30,768 nt of DNA from Spirochaetaceae bacterium. Its GTDB lineage: Bacteria > Spirochaetota > Spirochaetia > PWKH01. A program made the position numbers and the translations under genes. The notes beneath the pieces were generated by a model that was given only the letters and a program-made list of their open reading frames with translations, was not told where the DNA came from and did not search any database. This document shows, in pieces, positions 16,759 to 23,955 of the stretch. The stretch lies in NCBI GenBank assembly GCA_003557605.1, contig PWNW01000132.1, positions 1-30,768 on the forward strand, read 5' to 3'. Positions within the stretch are counted from its first letter, which is position 1. Each line of letters starts with the position of its first letter.

Positions 16759-17742
16759 ATGAGGATACTCTCTGCGGTGCTGTTTTTCTGTGCTGCTTCT
16801 GCAGCAGCATTCGGACATACATGGTATTACTCAAACAGTATCTGGATGGCCCTGGAGAAAGCTCAGCAGCAGCCTGAATCAGGGTATGCCCTGAAGATCT
16901 ATGAACAGAACGGAGGTTTTCGCCTTACCGAGGGGTTTTTAGATGGTGACCTGCAGATGCGCCGAACACAGGAGCAAAAAGGAGACCAGATTACGGTCAA
17001 TGAGGAGAACTTTGAGCAGCAGACTGCTTCAAAGATGGTGTACCGCAACGGCATACTGCTTTCTGAGGTTCGGACCGATGGACAAAGCAAAGAGACTGCC
17101 AAGTATTTCTACAGTCCCTCGGGTGAACTGGAGCAGGTAACCCATCAAGTTGATGATCAGCCGCCATACGACCAGTACCTGGTCCGGTTTTCCGACGGTG
17201 CATTGCGGACTGTCTTCCGATATCGTGATGACCAGCTGCTTCAGACTCTTACTCTCCGTCAGGACGGATTTTCCATGGGAAATGAAGACCGTATGGTGCG
17301 TGAGAGCTGGGGAGATAATCATCATATACGGGAGATATTTTCCCGAGGCGAATTGACTTTGAAATTTGAGGAGCACCGTGATAATCTAAAAAGGACTGTT
17401 ACTGAGACTATATTCAGGCCAAAACGGGTGAGCAGGTGGGAGTATCAGGAGGAAATGCTAATTTCCAGGTCAGTTGAAACCGCCGGCCGAACGGAGGAGG
17501 TGCTCTTTACCTATGACGATCTCGGCAGGGTGCGTGAGGAGACATTCATTGAGTCTTCCGGTACCCAGCGCACTGTTCGCCGTACTGCCTTCAGATACCA
17601 TGAAAACGGAAATCTTGCTGAATCAAGGATTACGGTAAACGGAGAGCTTCATGAAGTAACCAGCTTCAATCCAGACGGTGACCCGGTGCTTCGGGAAATC
17701 TACCGAGGAGGGCGGGTGCTGGTAACCTATACCTATGAGTAG
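16759..17742 (+). CDS. Exported repeat-type protein (YD/MORN-like beta repeats)
   Basis: 327 residues. A signal peptide (MRILSAVLFFCAASAAAFG) is probably cleaved near residue 19-20. The mature part has recurring short units such as YSPSGELEQVTH, FRYRDDQLLQTLTL, FTYDDLGRVREETF, FRYHENGNLAESRI and FNPDGDPVLREIYRGGRV, resembling YD/RHS-like or MORN-like beta-hairpin repeats. I cannot assign a function. AGGAGGT lies just upstream of the ATG. Its stop overlaps the Lol-type permease start by 8 nt, so it is coupled to a lipoprotein-transporter-like set and could act with it outside the inner membrane. That link is inference from position only. Confidence 0.7.
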   Translation: MRILSAVLFFCAASAAAFGHTWYYSNSIWMALEKAQQQPESGYALKIYEQNGGFRLTEGFLDGDLQMRRTQEQKGDQITVNEENFEQQTASKMVYRNGILLSEVRTDGQSKETAKYFYSPSGELEQVTHQVDDQPPYDQYLVRFSDGALRTVFRYRDDQLLQTLTLRQDGFSMGNEDRMVRESWGDNHHIREIFSRGELTLKFEEHRDNLKRTVTETIFRPKRVSRWEYQEEMLISRSVETAGRTEEVLFTYDDLGRVREETFIESSGTQRTVRRTAFRYHENGNLAESRITVNGELHEVTSFNPDGDPVLREIYRGGRVLVTYTYE

Positions 17743-18943
17743 ATCAGACGGACACTGGCGCTTCAGCATAGCCTGGAAGTATTTCAGCTCACGGCGTAAC
17801 CGGCAGCGGGGTGCAATGGTGCTTTCTGCTGCCGCCCTTGCCCTTGGACTGGCGATCATCATTGTGGTCTTAGGGATCATGCAGGGTCTCCAGCAAGGAT
17901 ATCTTCGGGACATCATTGAGGTTGACGCATACCACATTACTGCAGGACCAGTCTCAGCTGATGATCTGGATGTGCTTATGGAGGCTGTTCCTAAGGGGAT
18001 CCCCTACGGTGAGTCGGAGATGCTTCTGCTTCAGAGCGACGGTTTGGATGCTTCAATCCGTCTTCGGGGTCTCGGAGGAGCATATCAGGAAGATACGGGG
18101 TTCTATGATCAAATACGGCTGGTGAGAGGGACTTTGGACCTGAAGGATGACGGTGTGCTCATCGGTTCTGCTCTAGCATACCGCCACGGCATCAGAGTCG
18201 GTGAGACAGTTAAGGCCGCTACCGTGGTCAGGGGAAGGATTGTACGGGCGGTTCCTTCGGTACGATATCTGACGGTAACGGGGATCTATGCAACTGACTA
18301 TCCTGATATTGACGGGAAACTTGGTTTTACCACCATTGACACGATTAAAAGTATGGGGATAGATCGGTTTTACATCGGCATTAAGACATCCCGTCTTGAA
18401 GATGAAATGAGGAGGCTCAGCGCAATGTCTGAGCTGGATGGTGTCCGGCTGATCACCTGGAAGGAAGCCTATGAATCCTTTTACGGAGCATTGATTCTGG
18501 AAAAATACAGCATGATGGTTGTTCTGCTTCTGATTTTTCTGGTGGTTGCAATAAACATACGCTCCTCCTTTGAGCGGTTTCTGTATGAGAAACGCAATGA
18601 AATCGGGATTATGAAGACCCTTGGCGCTTCAAGCCGTGATATTCAAACAGTGCTGTGCTTCCAAGGTTTGTTTATTGCAGGATTTTCCCTGATTCCAGGA
18701 CTGCTCATCGGGGTGCTAACGGCAGGAAATGTCAATGTTATTCTCCACGGCATTGACAGAGCTGCAGCGGTATTGTTTCCTATGGGGCTTGGAATTACCG
18801 GGATTCGGTTTCCCGTTATGATCACCTGGCCGGAGATCGGTATCAGCATTCTGGTGATGATCGGTTTTATACTTTGGGCTGTGTTCAGCTCAGCACAGAT
18901 CATCAACAGGTATACGCCAATGGAGATGTTTCGTTATGAATGA
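17735..18943 (+). CDS. LolC/E-type ABC transporter permease (FtsX family), first copy
   Basis: 402 residues. The MacB/FtsX layout is visible: one N-terminal helix (GAMVLSAAALALGLAIIIVV, about 26-46), a large extracytoplasmic domain of ~200 residues, then three C-terminal helices. KYSMMVVLLLIFLVVAINI begins the FtsX domain, and NEIGIMKTLGASSRDI is the cytoplasmic coupling loop that contacts the ATPase. The start SIAWKYFSSRRNR also resembles LolC/LolE. With the next two genes it should form a heteromeric lipoprotein-release-type transporter of the inner membrane. Substrate is inferred; a MacB-like efflux role is possible but no membrane-fusion protein is nearby. Confidence 0.85.
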   Translation: MSRSDGHWRFSIAWKYFSSRRNRQRGAMVLSAAALALGLAIIIVVLGIMQGLQQGYLRDIIEVDAYHITAGPVSADDLDVLMEAVPKGIPYGESEMLLLQSDGLDASIRLRGLGGAYQEDTGFYDQIRLVRGTLDLKDDGVLIGSALAYRHGIRVGETVKAATVVRGRIVRAVPSVRYLTVTGIYATDYPDIDGKLGFTTIDTIKSMGIDRFYIGIKTSRLEDEMRRLSAMSELDGVRLITWKEAYESFYGALILEKYSMMVVLLLIFLVVAINIRSSFERFLYEKRNEIGIMKTLGASSRDIQTVLCFQGLFIAGFSLIPGLLIGVLTAGNVNVILHGIDRAAAVLFPMGLGITGIRFPVMITWPEIGISILVMIGFILWAVFSSAQIINRYTPMEMFRYE

Positions 18944-19619
18944 TGATCCCTGCGTACTGGTGGAATCCCTGAAGAAAAGTTTTCCCACAGGGGACACCCG
19001 TCTTGAGGTCCTCAAAGGGCTTGATCTGACCCTGCACTGGGGTGAGTTCACCGTAGTTACCGGATCCAGCGGATCGGGAAAAAGCACCCTGCTGCATATT
19101 CTCGGAGGACTTGACCGCATTGACAGCGGCAGGGTCTCCTGCTGCGGAATATCGATCGGTGCCATGACGGAAAAACAGCTTTCTTATTTCAGAAGGGACT
19201 ATATCGGGTTCATTTTCCAAAATCACTACCTGATTGATGATCTTACAGTCCGGGAGAATTTGGTCCTTCCTGGGCTGATGAACTCAAGGGACAAGCTTGA
19301 GGTTGAACAGGCGGCCGACAGTCTTATTGAGCGGGTAGGGCTTTCGGAACGTAGAAGTCACTTTCCCCAGCAGCTTTCAGGAGGTGAGCGGCAGCGTGTT
19401 GCCATAGCCAGGGCATTCATGAACAACCCCAGGATTATCCTTGCTGATGAGCCCACAGGAAATCTTGATGAGGAAAACACTACGATCGTCATGGAGATGC
19501 TCATGGAGATTATTGGAGAAAAGGGCAAGACCCTGGTGCTTGTAACCCATGATCAGGAACTTGCGAAGGCCGGGGAAACAATCTACAGACTGAAGGAAGG
19601 GGTGCTTCACAAACTATGA
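18936..19619 (+). CDS. lolD: ABC transporter ATP-binding protein, LolD-like
   Basis: 227 residues. Walker A is GSSGSGKST at 43-51, followed by a Q-loop (GFIFQNHYLIDDLTVRENL), the signature LSGGERQRVAIARA near 147-160, Walker B IILADEPTGNLDEEN and the switch HD in LVTHDQELAK. The Q-loop and NLDEENT are typical of the LolD/MacB/FtsE subfamily, matching the two FtsX-type permeases on either side. Its start overlaps the first permease by 8 nt, with GGAG upstream, and its stop overlaps the second permease by 4 nt. It powers release of substrate, probably lipoproteins, from the outer face of the inner membrane. Confidence 0.9.
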   Translation: MNDDPCVLVESLKKSFPTGDTRLEVLKGLDLTLHWGEFTVVTGSSGSGKSTLLHILGGLDRIDSGRVSCCGISIGAMTEKQLSYFRRDYIGFIFQNHYLIDDLTVRENLVLPGLMNSRDKLEVEQAADSLIERVGLSERRSHFPQQLSGGERQRVAIARAFMNNPRIILADEPTGNLDEENTTIVMEMLMEIIGEKGKTLVLVTHDQELAKAGETIYRLKEGVLHKL

Positions 19620-20839
19620 ACACAAGCGCCTGGCTGTGGGCTCTCAGGATGCTTCAAGGCAGACGGAGCCGAAGATCAGTAAAAAAACATATCCGCAGCG
19701 CTGTGCTTGGGATTACCTTCTCCATGGTGCCGCTGGTGCTGGTGATAATCCTGGCCAACGGCATGATAGACGGCATCACTAAGAAGATCATCATGGTGGA
19801 CAGCGGCCTGGCCAAGGCGTATGCCCTGGAGGATTACGACCCTGTGCAGGTGCAGCAGTTCCGGGGGAGAATCACGGAAGAGCTTGGTCTTGAGACACAG
19901 CTGCTCTACGAGGGATACGGGGTCCTCTTTTCCCAGCAGACCAGCCATATGGTTGCTCTGAGGGCTGTGGAGGATGATTCGCATCATATGAAGCAGCTTG
20001 AGTTTCATGCAGGTGAACCGGTGATGACCGGACAGCAGATCATTGTATCACAGCAGCTTGCTGATTTTCTTGATGTGGAGGTCAAGGACCGGGTCACCCT
20101 GCTTTCCTTCACCGAACAGCCCTCCGGTGAAATCAGGTACAAGCCGACTCTGCTGACCGTCAGTGCCACGGCAAGCACCGGCTACCATCTGCTTGACGAA
20201 GGTATGGTGTATATACCCATCGACTACGGTCCTACGGTGCTTCCCAATGCCGACGCCCTTGTCATCAGGATTCTTCCGGGGGACAGGGACCTCAGGGGGT
20301 CTCCAGCTGCATTTCCAGTAGATCGGCTTCGGAACATACTTGGGCCGGGATGGCTGGTCTCATCCTGGCAGGACCAGTATGCAGGGCTGTACCGGAACTA
20401 CCAGTCCACAAAGGTGCTCCTCTACCTGGTGATGGCCTTAATAGTAGCTGCAGCGGGTGTCCATATTTCATCATGTGCAGTCATGATCATCCTGGAGCAC
20501 ACTTCTTCAATTGGCATTCTGCGCTCCATGGGGGTTGGCACGGGACGAATACGAAGCGCCTTTGTGCTTACCGGAATGTGCATCGGAATCATTGGTTCAC
20601 TCTTCGGTATTGCGATCGGGGTTCTTCTGGGAAGTCAGCTGAATTCAATTCTGCAGCTGCTCCAGACTGCAGAGCTGAGAGCAATGGATTATTATCTTTC
20701 CTCTATTGAAATTAGGATACCGGTACTTGAGATTGTCATTGTTTTCCTGTATGGTATGACCGTATCATTTGTTTCATCCCTCATTCCTACGAGGCATCTG
20801 AAGCGGATGAGCCCTCTGAAGATCATTACATCTTCCTAG
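19616..20839 (+). CDS. LolC/E-type ABC transporter permease (FtsX family), second copy
   Basis: 407 residues. Same layout as the first permease: an N-terminal helix (AVLGITFSMVPLVLVIILANGM), an extracytoplasmic domain of ~210 residues, and three C-terminal helices starting at VLLYLVMALIVAAAGVHISS. The coupling loop reads TSSIGILRSMGVGTGRIRSAF. The two permeases are clearly different in sequence, so the complex is probably a LolC/LolE-like heterodimer. Which one corresponds to LolC and which to LolE cannot be told from sequence alone. rnz follows after a 17-bp gap. Confidence 0.85.
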   Translation: MNTSAWLWALRMLQGRRSRRSVKKHIRSAVLGITFSMVPLVLVIILANGMIDGITKKIIMVDSGLAKAYALEDYDPVQVQQFRGRITEELGLETQLLYEGYGVLFSQQTSHMVALRAVEDDSHHMKQLEFHAGEPVMTGQQIIVSQQLADFLDVEVKDRVTLLSFTEQPSGEIRYKPTLLTVSATASTGYHLLDEGMVYIPIDYGPTVLPNADALVIRILPGDRDLRGSPAAFPVDRLRNILGPGWLVSSWQDQYAGLYRNYQSTKVLLYLVMALIVAAAGVHISSCAVMIILEHTSSIGILRSMGVGTGRIRSAFVLTGMCIGIIGSLFGIAIGVLLGSQLNSILQLLQTAELRAMDYYLSSIEIRIPVLEIVIVFLYGMTVSFVSSLIPTRHLKRMSPLKIITSS

Positions 20840-20856
20840 CATAAAGGACTTACATT

Positions 20857-21786
20857 ATGAATCTTGAAGCGTTTATTCTGGGAACAGGCGGCATGATGCC
20901 CCTGCCGAGAAGATTTCTTACCTCAGTACTGCTCAGACGGGAAGGGGACCTCTTTCTGTTTGACTGCGGTGAGGGTACCCAGGTATCGCTGAAGATGCTT
21001 AATCTCCGCTGGAAAAAAATAAATGCTGTGTGCATCAGCCATATGCATGCTGATCATGTGACCGGACTTCCCGGCATGCTGATGCTCTCAAGCCAGGTGG
21101 ACCGGGATGAACCGCTGTACATTTACGGCCCGAAGCGCCTCAGCCAGTATGTAAATGAGACAAAGCGGATTCTTGACATGTATATTAATTATGAGATTGC
21201 AGTAGTGGAGGTTGAGGGCAATACGGTGATTGCTGAAACTGATGAATATATAATCAGCTGTTTTCCCCTGAACCATACCAAGCCCTGTCTCGGATACTGT
21301 TTTACAGAAAAAATGCGTCCTGGGGTGTTCCGCCCCGAAGATGCCCTTCAGCTGGGCATTCCACGGGGACCGATGTTTGCACGGCTGCAGAGCGGAGAGA
21401 CGGTGACCTTGGAAGACGGCAGGGTTATTACCCCTGATCAGGTGATGGGCTCTCCGAGAAAGGGAAGGAAATTCACCTTTGTCACCGATACTGCCTACTC
21501 CCCTGATATCGCACCCTATGCGGCAGATTCTGATCTCTTTATATGCGAAGGGATGTTTGAGCACCATCTTGCACAGACAGCACAGGAGAAAAAACATCTC
21601 ACTGCCAGGCAGGCAGGGATGATAGCAGCACAGGCAGGGGGAGTCGACAGAATGGGGCTGATTCACTATTCTCCCAGATATACTCAGCGGGATCTTTCCC
21701 TGCTGCTGAAGGAGGCAAAGGAAGAGTTTCCCAATTCCTTTCTTTCCCGTGACCGTCAGAGGATAGAACTGTTCTACAAGGAATAG
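20857..21786 (+). CDS. rnz: Ribonuclease Z (tRNA 3' processing endonuclease)
   Basis: 309 residues, the short RNase Z form. The metallo-beta-lactamase zinc motif HxHxDH is H62-M-H64-A-D66-H67. FDCGEGTQVSL precedes it, GSPRKGRKFTFVTDTAYSP follows, and HYSPRYT near the C-terminus supplies a further histidine. It cleaves tRNA precursors after the discriminator base, needed where CCA is not encoded, as for the tRNA-Thr in this window. It closes the plus-strand block. Its last 13 bp overlap the convergent GGDEF-like gene, and a 13-bp hyphenated palindrome (TAGAAC-T-GTTCTA, 21764-21776) lies at that junction. Confidence 0.94.
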   Translation: MNLEAFILGTGGMMPLPRRFLTSVLLRREGDLFLFDCGEGTQVSLKMLNLRWKKINAVCISHMHADHVTGLPGMLMLSSQVDRDEPLYIYGPKRLSQYVNETKRILDMYINYEIAVVEVEGNTVIAETDEYIISCFPLNHTKPCLGYCFTEKMRPGVFRPEDALQLGIPRGPMFARLQSGETVTLEDGRVITPDQVMGSPRKGRKFTFVTDTAYSPDIAPYAADSDLFICEGMFEHHLAQTAQEKKHLTARQAGMIAAQAGGVDRMGLIHYSPRYTQRDLSLLLKEAKEEFPNSFLSRDRQRIELFYKE

Positions 21787-22484
21787 CTTCTGCTGTATTT
21801 GATTGGGTCCGGATGAAAGCACATGATGCAGGACCTGTTCTCATGCCGTGCCCGCTCCAATGAAACCTCAGCTTCATACAGCAGCGTTTCCCCGTCAATG
21901 GTCCTTCCGGAAATTGAAGTCAGTCCGCCGAAACAGGGCGTTTCGGATGATGAAAGTTCAAACCTGAAGGCATCAAAAAAGTCTGTCATCTCACGGACAG
22001 CAGTCCTGACGTCATGAAAGGGGATAATAATGCCAAGGGTATTATTATCATAGGGCACGATAAATGAAGAAGCATCAAAAAATGTTCTCAGTCGTTTTTT
22101 AAATTCCTCCGAAGAACCCGTGCAGCTGATGACAAGCAGGGACATATCGGCTTTGTGCTCTAGGCAGAACTTCAGTTCATACTCCAGACGTTGGGTAAAG
22201 GGAACAGGGGCGTCTGAGGGGAGTTCAGGTTCTTCTAAAAGAAGGGGTTTCTTAATTTTCTGCTCATCCTCGGTACCGAGGATCATGAAAAGTATCATCA
22301 GCGCAAGAAACAGCAGAAATGCAAGAAAGAGCCCTGCAGGGGGAATCAAATCCTCCAGAGGGACCAGCTCAATTGATCCGTAAATATTTAAACTGGTCAG
22401 CACAAGCACCAGCATAGCAATCAGTGATGCAATGGACGCTGTCACGGAAATAATAACAAGACCTGTGGAAATTGCCTGCTTCAT
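21774..22484 (-). CDS. Two-TM membrane protein with a degenerate GGDEF-like domain
   Basis: 236 residues. Two hydrophobic helices (about 6-33 and 48-70) leave the C-terminal ~150 residues probably cytoplasmic. That part keeps the diguanylate-cyclase scheme: a DMSLLVISC strand, YDNNTLGIIIPF where GGDEFAIILP would be, and FGGLTSISGRTIDGETLLYEAE followed by a Lys/Arg-containing AR-EN segment, like the late GGDEF pattern. The GGDEF signature itself is absent, so cyclase activity is unlikely. It could bind nucleotide or act as a scaffold. The start overlaps the upstream acidic protein gene by 4 nt, suggesting a functional pair. Fold assignment is by eye. Confidence 0.65.
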   Translation of the reverse strand: MKQAISTGLVIISVTASIASLIAMLVLVLTSLNIYGSIELVPLEDLIPPAGLFLAFLLFLALMILFMILGTEDEQKIKKPLLLEEPELPSDAPVPFTQRLEYELKFCLEHKADMSLLVISCTGSSEEFKKRLRTFFDASSFIVPYDNNTLGIIIPFHDVRTAVREMTDFFDAFRFELSSSETPCFGGLTSISGRTIDGETLLYEAEVSLERARHENRSCIMCFHPDPIKYSRSYSL

Positions 22485-23011
22485 GGTCTTCCTTTACCCT
22501 TTTCCTGTTCATACCGCTGTTCGAGTATCCTCAAATACTCATCCTCAATGCCTTCAAGGGTATCGGCAGACTTCTTCTTCGGTTTTTCCCCCAGCAGCTG
22601 CTCTTCAATGCTGTCAAGGTCAAAACGGTCGTCCTCGGATAGCAGAGACATAACATCATCATATGGTTCGGTTTTCTTTGATTCCTTCGGTGCGGGTTTC
22701 TCTTGAGACTGATCCTCAGATCCCTTTTTCTTAATCTGGGCAATCAGCTTTTCAAGGGCTTCCAGTGAAACATCTTCCTCAAATGTTTTTTCCGGGGAGC
22801 TGCCGTGTCCTGCAGAGGAGGGGGCGCTTTGGAGAATCCTGTCCAATTCTTTCAGGTCATCATCGACATCAGGGGAGGGGGGTGTCTGCTGCGGGGGAGG
22901 AACTGGGTCATCATGTTTTTTTTCATCGGCCTTTTCTAAGCCGCTGATGCCAATTTTCTTCCAGAATCCGTACACAGACGGGTGTACTTTTTGATTTTTT
23001 TCTTCAGACAA
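22481..23011 (-). CDS. Acidic, low-complexity cytoplasmic protein of unknown function
   Basis: 176 residues if translation starts at TTG 23011, which has GGGAG 8 nt upstream; an ATG at 23032 would add seven residues (MYQGDYT) but has no ribosome site. The protein is rich in Glu, Asp, Lys, Ser and Pro (DDPVPPPQQTPPSPDVDDD), with short helical stretches such as LEALEKLIAQIKKK and IEDEYLRILEQRYEQEKGK. It is probably largely disordered. There is no signal peptide or membrane segment. The stop overlaps the degenerate-GGDEF gene start by 4 nt, so the two are co-translated and may interact. No family recognised. Confidence 0.6.
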   Translation of the reverse strand: MSEEKNQKVHPSVYGFWKKIGISGLEKADEKKHDDPVPPPQQTPPSPDVDDDLKELDRILQSAPSSAGHGSSPEKTFEEDVSLEALEKLIAQIKKKGSEDQSQEKPAPKESKKTEPYDDVMSLLSEDDRFDLDSIEEQLLGEKPKKKSADTLEGIEDEYLRILEQRYEQEKGKGRP

Positions 23012-23019
23012 TGTATAAT
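22991..23019 (+). promoter_or_regulatory. Candidate promoter for the small membrane protein gene at 23031
   Basis: TTGATT (22991-22996), 17-bp spacer, perfect TATAAT (23014-23019). The predicted transcript start near 23026 is only about 5 nt from the ATG at 23031, too close for a Shine-Dalgarno site, so the mRNA would be almost leaderless. The element lies within the 5' end of the divergent acidic-protein gene. Confidence 0.55.
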
Positions 23020-23030
23020 CTCCCTGATAC

Positions 23031-23411
23031 ATGAAAAAGCCAGTATATCATCTGCTGCTCAGCATTGTCTCTGCTGTCGCTATACATTCTATTTTTATAA
23101 TGACATTCAGTCAACAAGGTATCCTGATGAATAGGAGACTGAGTGAAACATATTATGAAATGAAGCGTATTGAGACTGAGATAACTGAACTGCTGGAGCA
23201 GTCCCACAGAATTGAGAATATCAGAGAACTGCAGCAGGAGCTCTCTGCACTGCATAGGGAGGCACAGCAGCTGATGTCTTCAAGGCCTTCAGGAATGCAG
23301 GCACACGCAGCAGGGCTGATGCTTGGTACTTTTGGAGGAATAACGGTGATGTATCTGCTGACCATACGAAGCAGAAAAGGAGACAAACGTCGTGATCGTA
23401 GAAAAACATAG
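23031..23411 (+). CDS. Small membrane protein with coiled coil, unknown function
   Basis: 126 residues. One N-terminal hydrophobic helix (YHLLLSIVSAVAIHSIFIMTF, about 6-26) is followed by a ~55-residue Glu/Leu-rich coiled coil (YYEMKRIETEITELLEQSHR through LHREAQQLM), a second hydrophobic helix (AGLMLGTFGGITVMYLLTI) and a very basic tail (RSRKGDKRRDRRKT). The layout faintly recalls FtsB/DivIC-type proteins, but two helices flank the coil, so I make no assignment. Its ATG shares the CATG palindrome with a possible opposing start. The 3' end overlaps the Sua5/YrdC gene by 20 nt. Confidence 0.6.
   Translation: MKKPVYHLLLSIVSAVAIHSIFIMTFSQQGILMNRRLSETYYEMKRIETEITELLEQSHRIENIRELQQELSALHREAQQLMSSRPSGMQAHAAGLMLGTFGGITVMYLLTIRSRKGDKRRDRRKT
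23042..23071 (-). promoter_or_regulatory. Candidate promoter for the acidic protein / GGDEF-like pair
   Basis: On minus, GAGACA (23071-23066), an 18-bp spacer and TATACT (23047-23042). The predicted start near 23035 would leave about 24 nt before the TTG at 23011, including its GGGAG site. The element lies inside the opposing small membrane protein gene. Confidence 0.4.
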
Positions 23412-23955
23412 CCCCGGAGTGATGGATGCGGTATGCTCGGTTCTCAGCAGAGGTGAGGCCTGCATTATTCCTTGTGACACCATATACGGTTTTGTGGGCC
23501 GGGTTCCCGAATCGGAGCAGATAATACGGCAGATAAAGGGGAGGGAGGAGACCAAACCCTTTCTCCAGATAATCCTGAAGGAGTGGCTTCCCAATCTTAC
23601 CGATATGAGACTTGACGATTACCTGCTTGACTACTGGCCTGGCCCCCTTACGATGATCCTAGAAAACCTGAACGGTGCAACTACAGCCTACCGGGCACCG
23701 GACGATCCCTTCCTTTCAGAACTTCTCCTGCGTTCAGGGGTTCCCCTCTATTCAACCAGCGTAAACCGTGCAGGAAGAGACCCGCTGAACAGTATTGATC
23801 AGATTATCGATGAATTTGGGGAGGAGGTTCCTCTTATCATTGACGGAGGAGATCTCGGGGTACCGACGGCATCAACGATACTTGATGTCACCGTCGATCC
23901 CCCGAAGGTGCTCAGACAGGGGGCCTGTCAAGTTATCTTGCGGGACTCCAGGTAG
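23392..23955 (+). CDS. Sua5/YciO/YrdC family protein (threonylcarbamoyl-AMP synthase-like)
   Basis: 187 residues with a GTG start at 23392; AAGGAG lies 9 nt upstream. Family motifs are present: IIPCDTIYGFVG (usually PTDTVYGL), IKGREETKPFLQII (the KxR...KP substrate segment), DYWPGPLTMIL and YSTSVNRAGRDPL (normally SANxSG). TsaC/Sua5 makes threonylcarbamoyl-AMP for t6A37 of ANN-decoding tRNAs, which would include the tRNA-Thr here. PCDT and STSVNRAG depart slightly from consensus, so a YciO-like paralogue is possible. The 3' end overlaps the convergent DUF1015 gene by 28 bp. Confidence 0.82.
   Translation: MIVEKHSPGVMDAVCSVLSRGEACIIPCDTIYGFVGRVPESEQIIRQIKGREETKPFLQIILKEWLPNLTDMRLDDYLLDYWPGPLTMILENLNGATTAYRAPDDPFLSELLLRSGVPLYSTSVNRAGRDPLNSIDQIIDEFGEEVPLIIDGGDLGVPTASTILDVTVDPPKVLRQGACQVILRDSR

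Noticed and set aside
21764..21776. TAGAAC-T-GTTCTA as a LexA-type operator or terminator
   Set aside because: It lies at the 3' end of rnz, the spacing does not fit LexA boxes, the loop is too small for a stable hairpin and no T-run follows.
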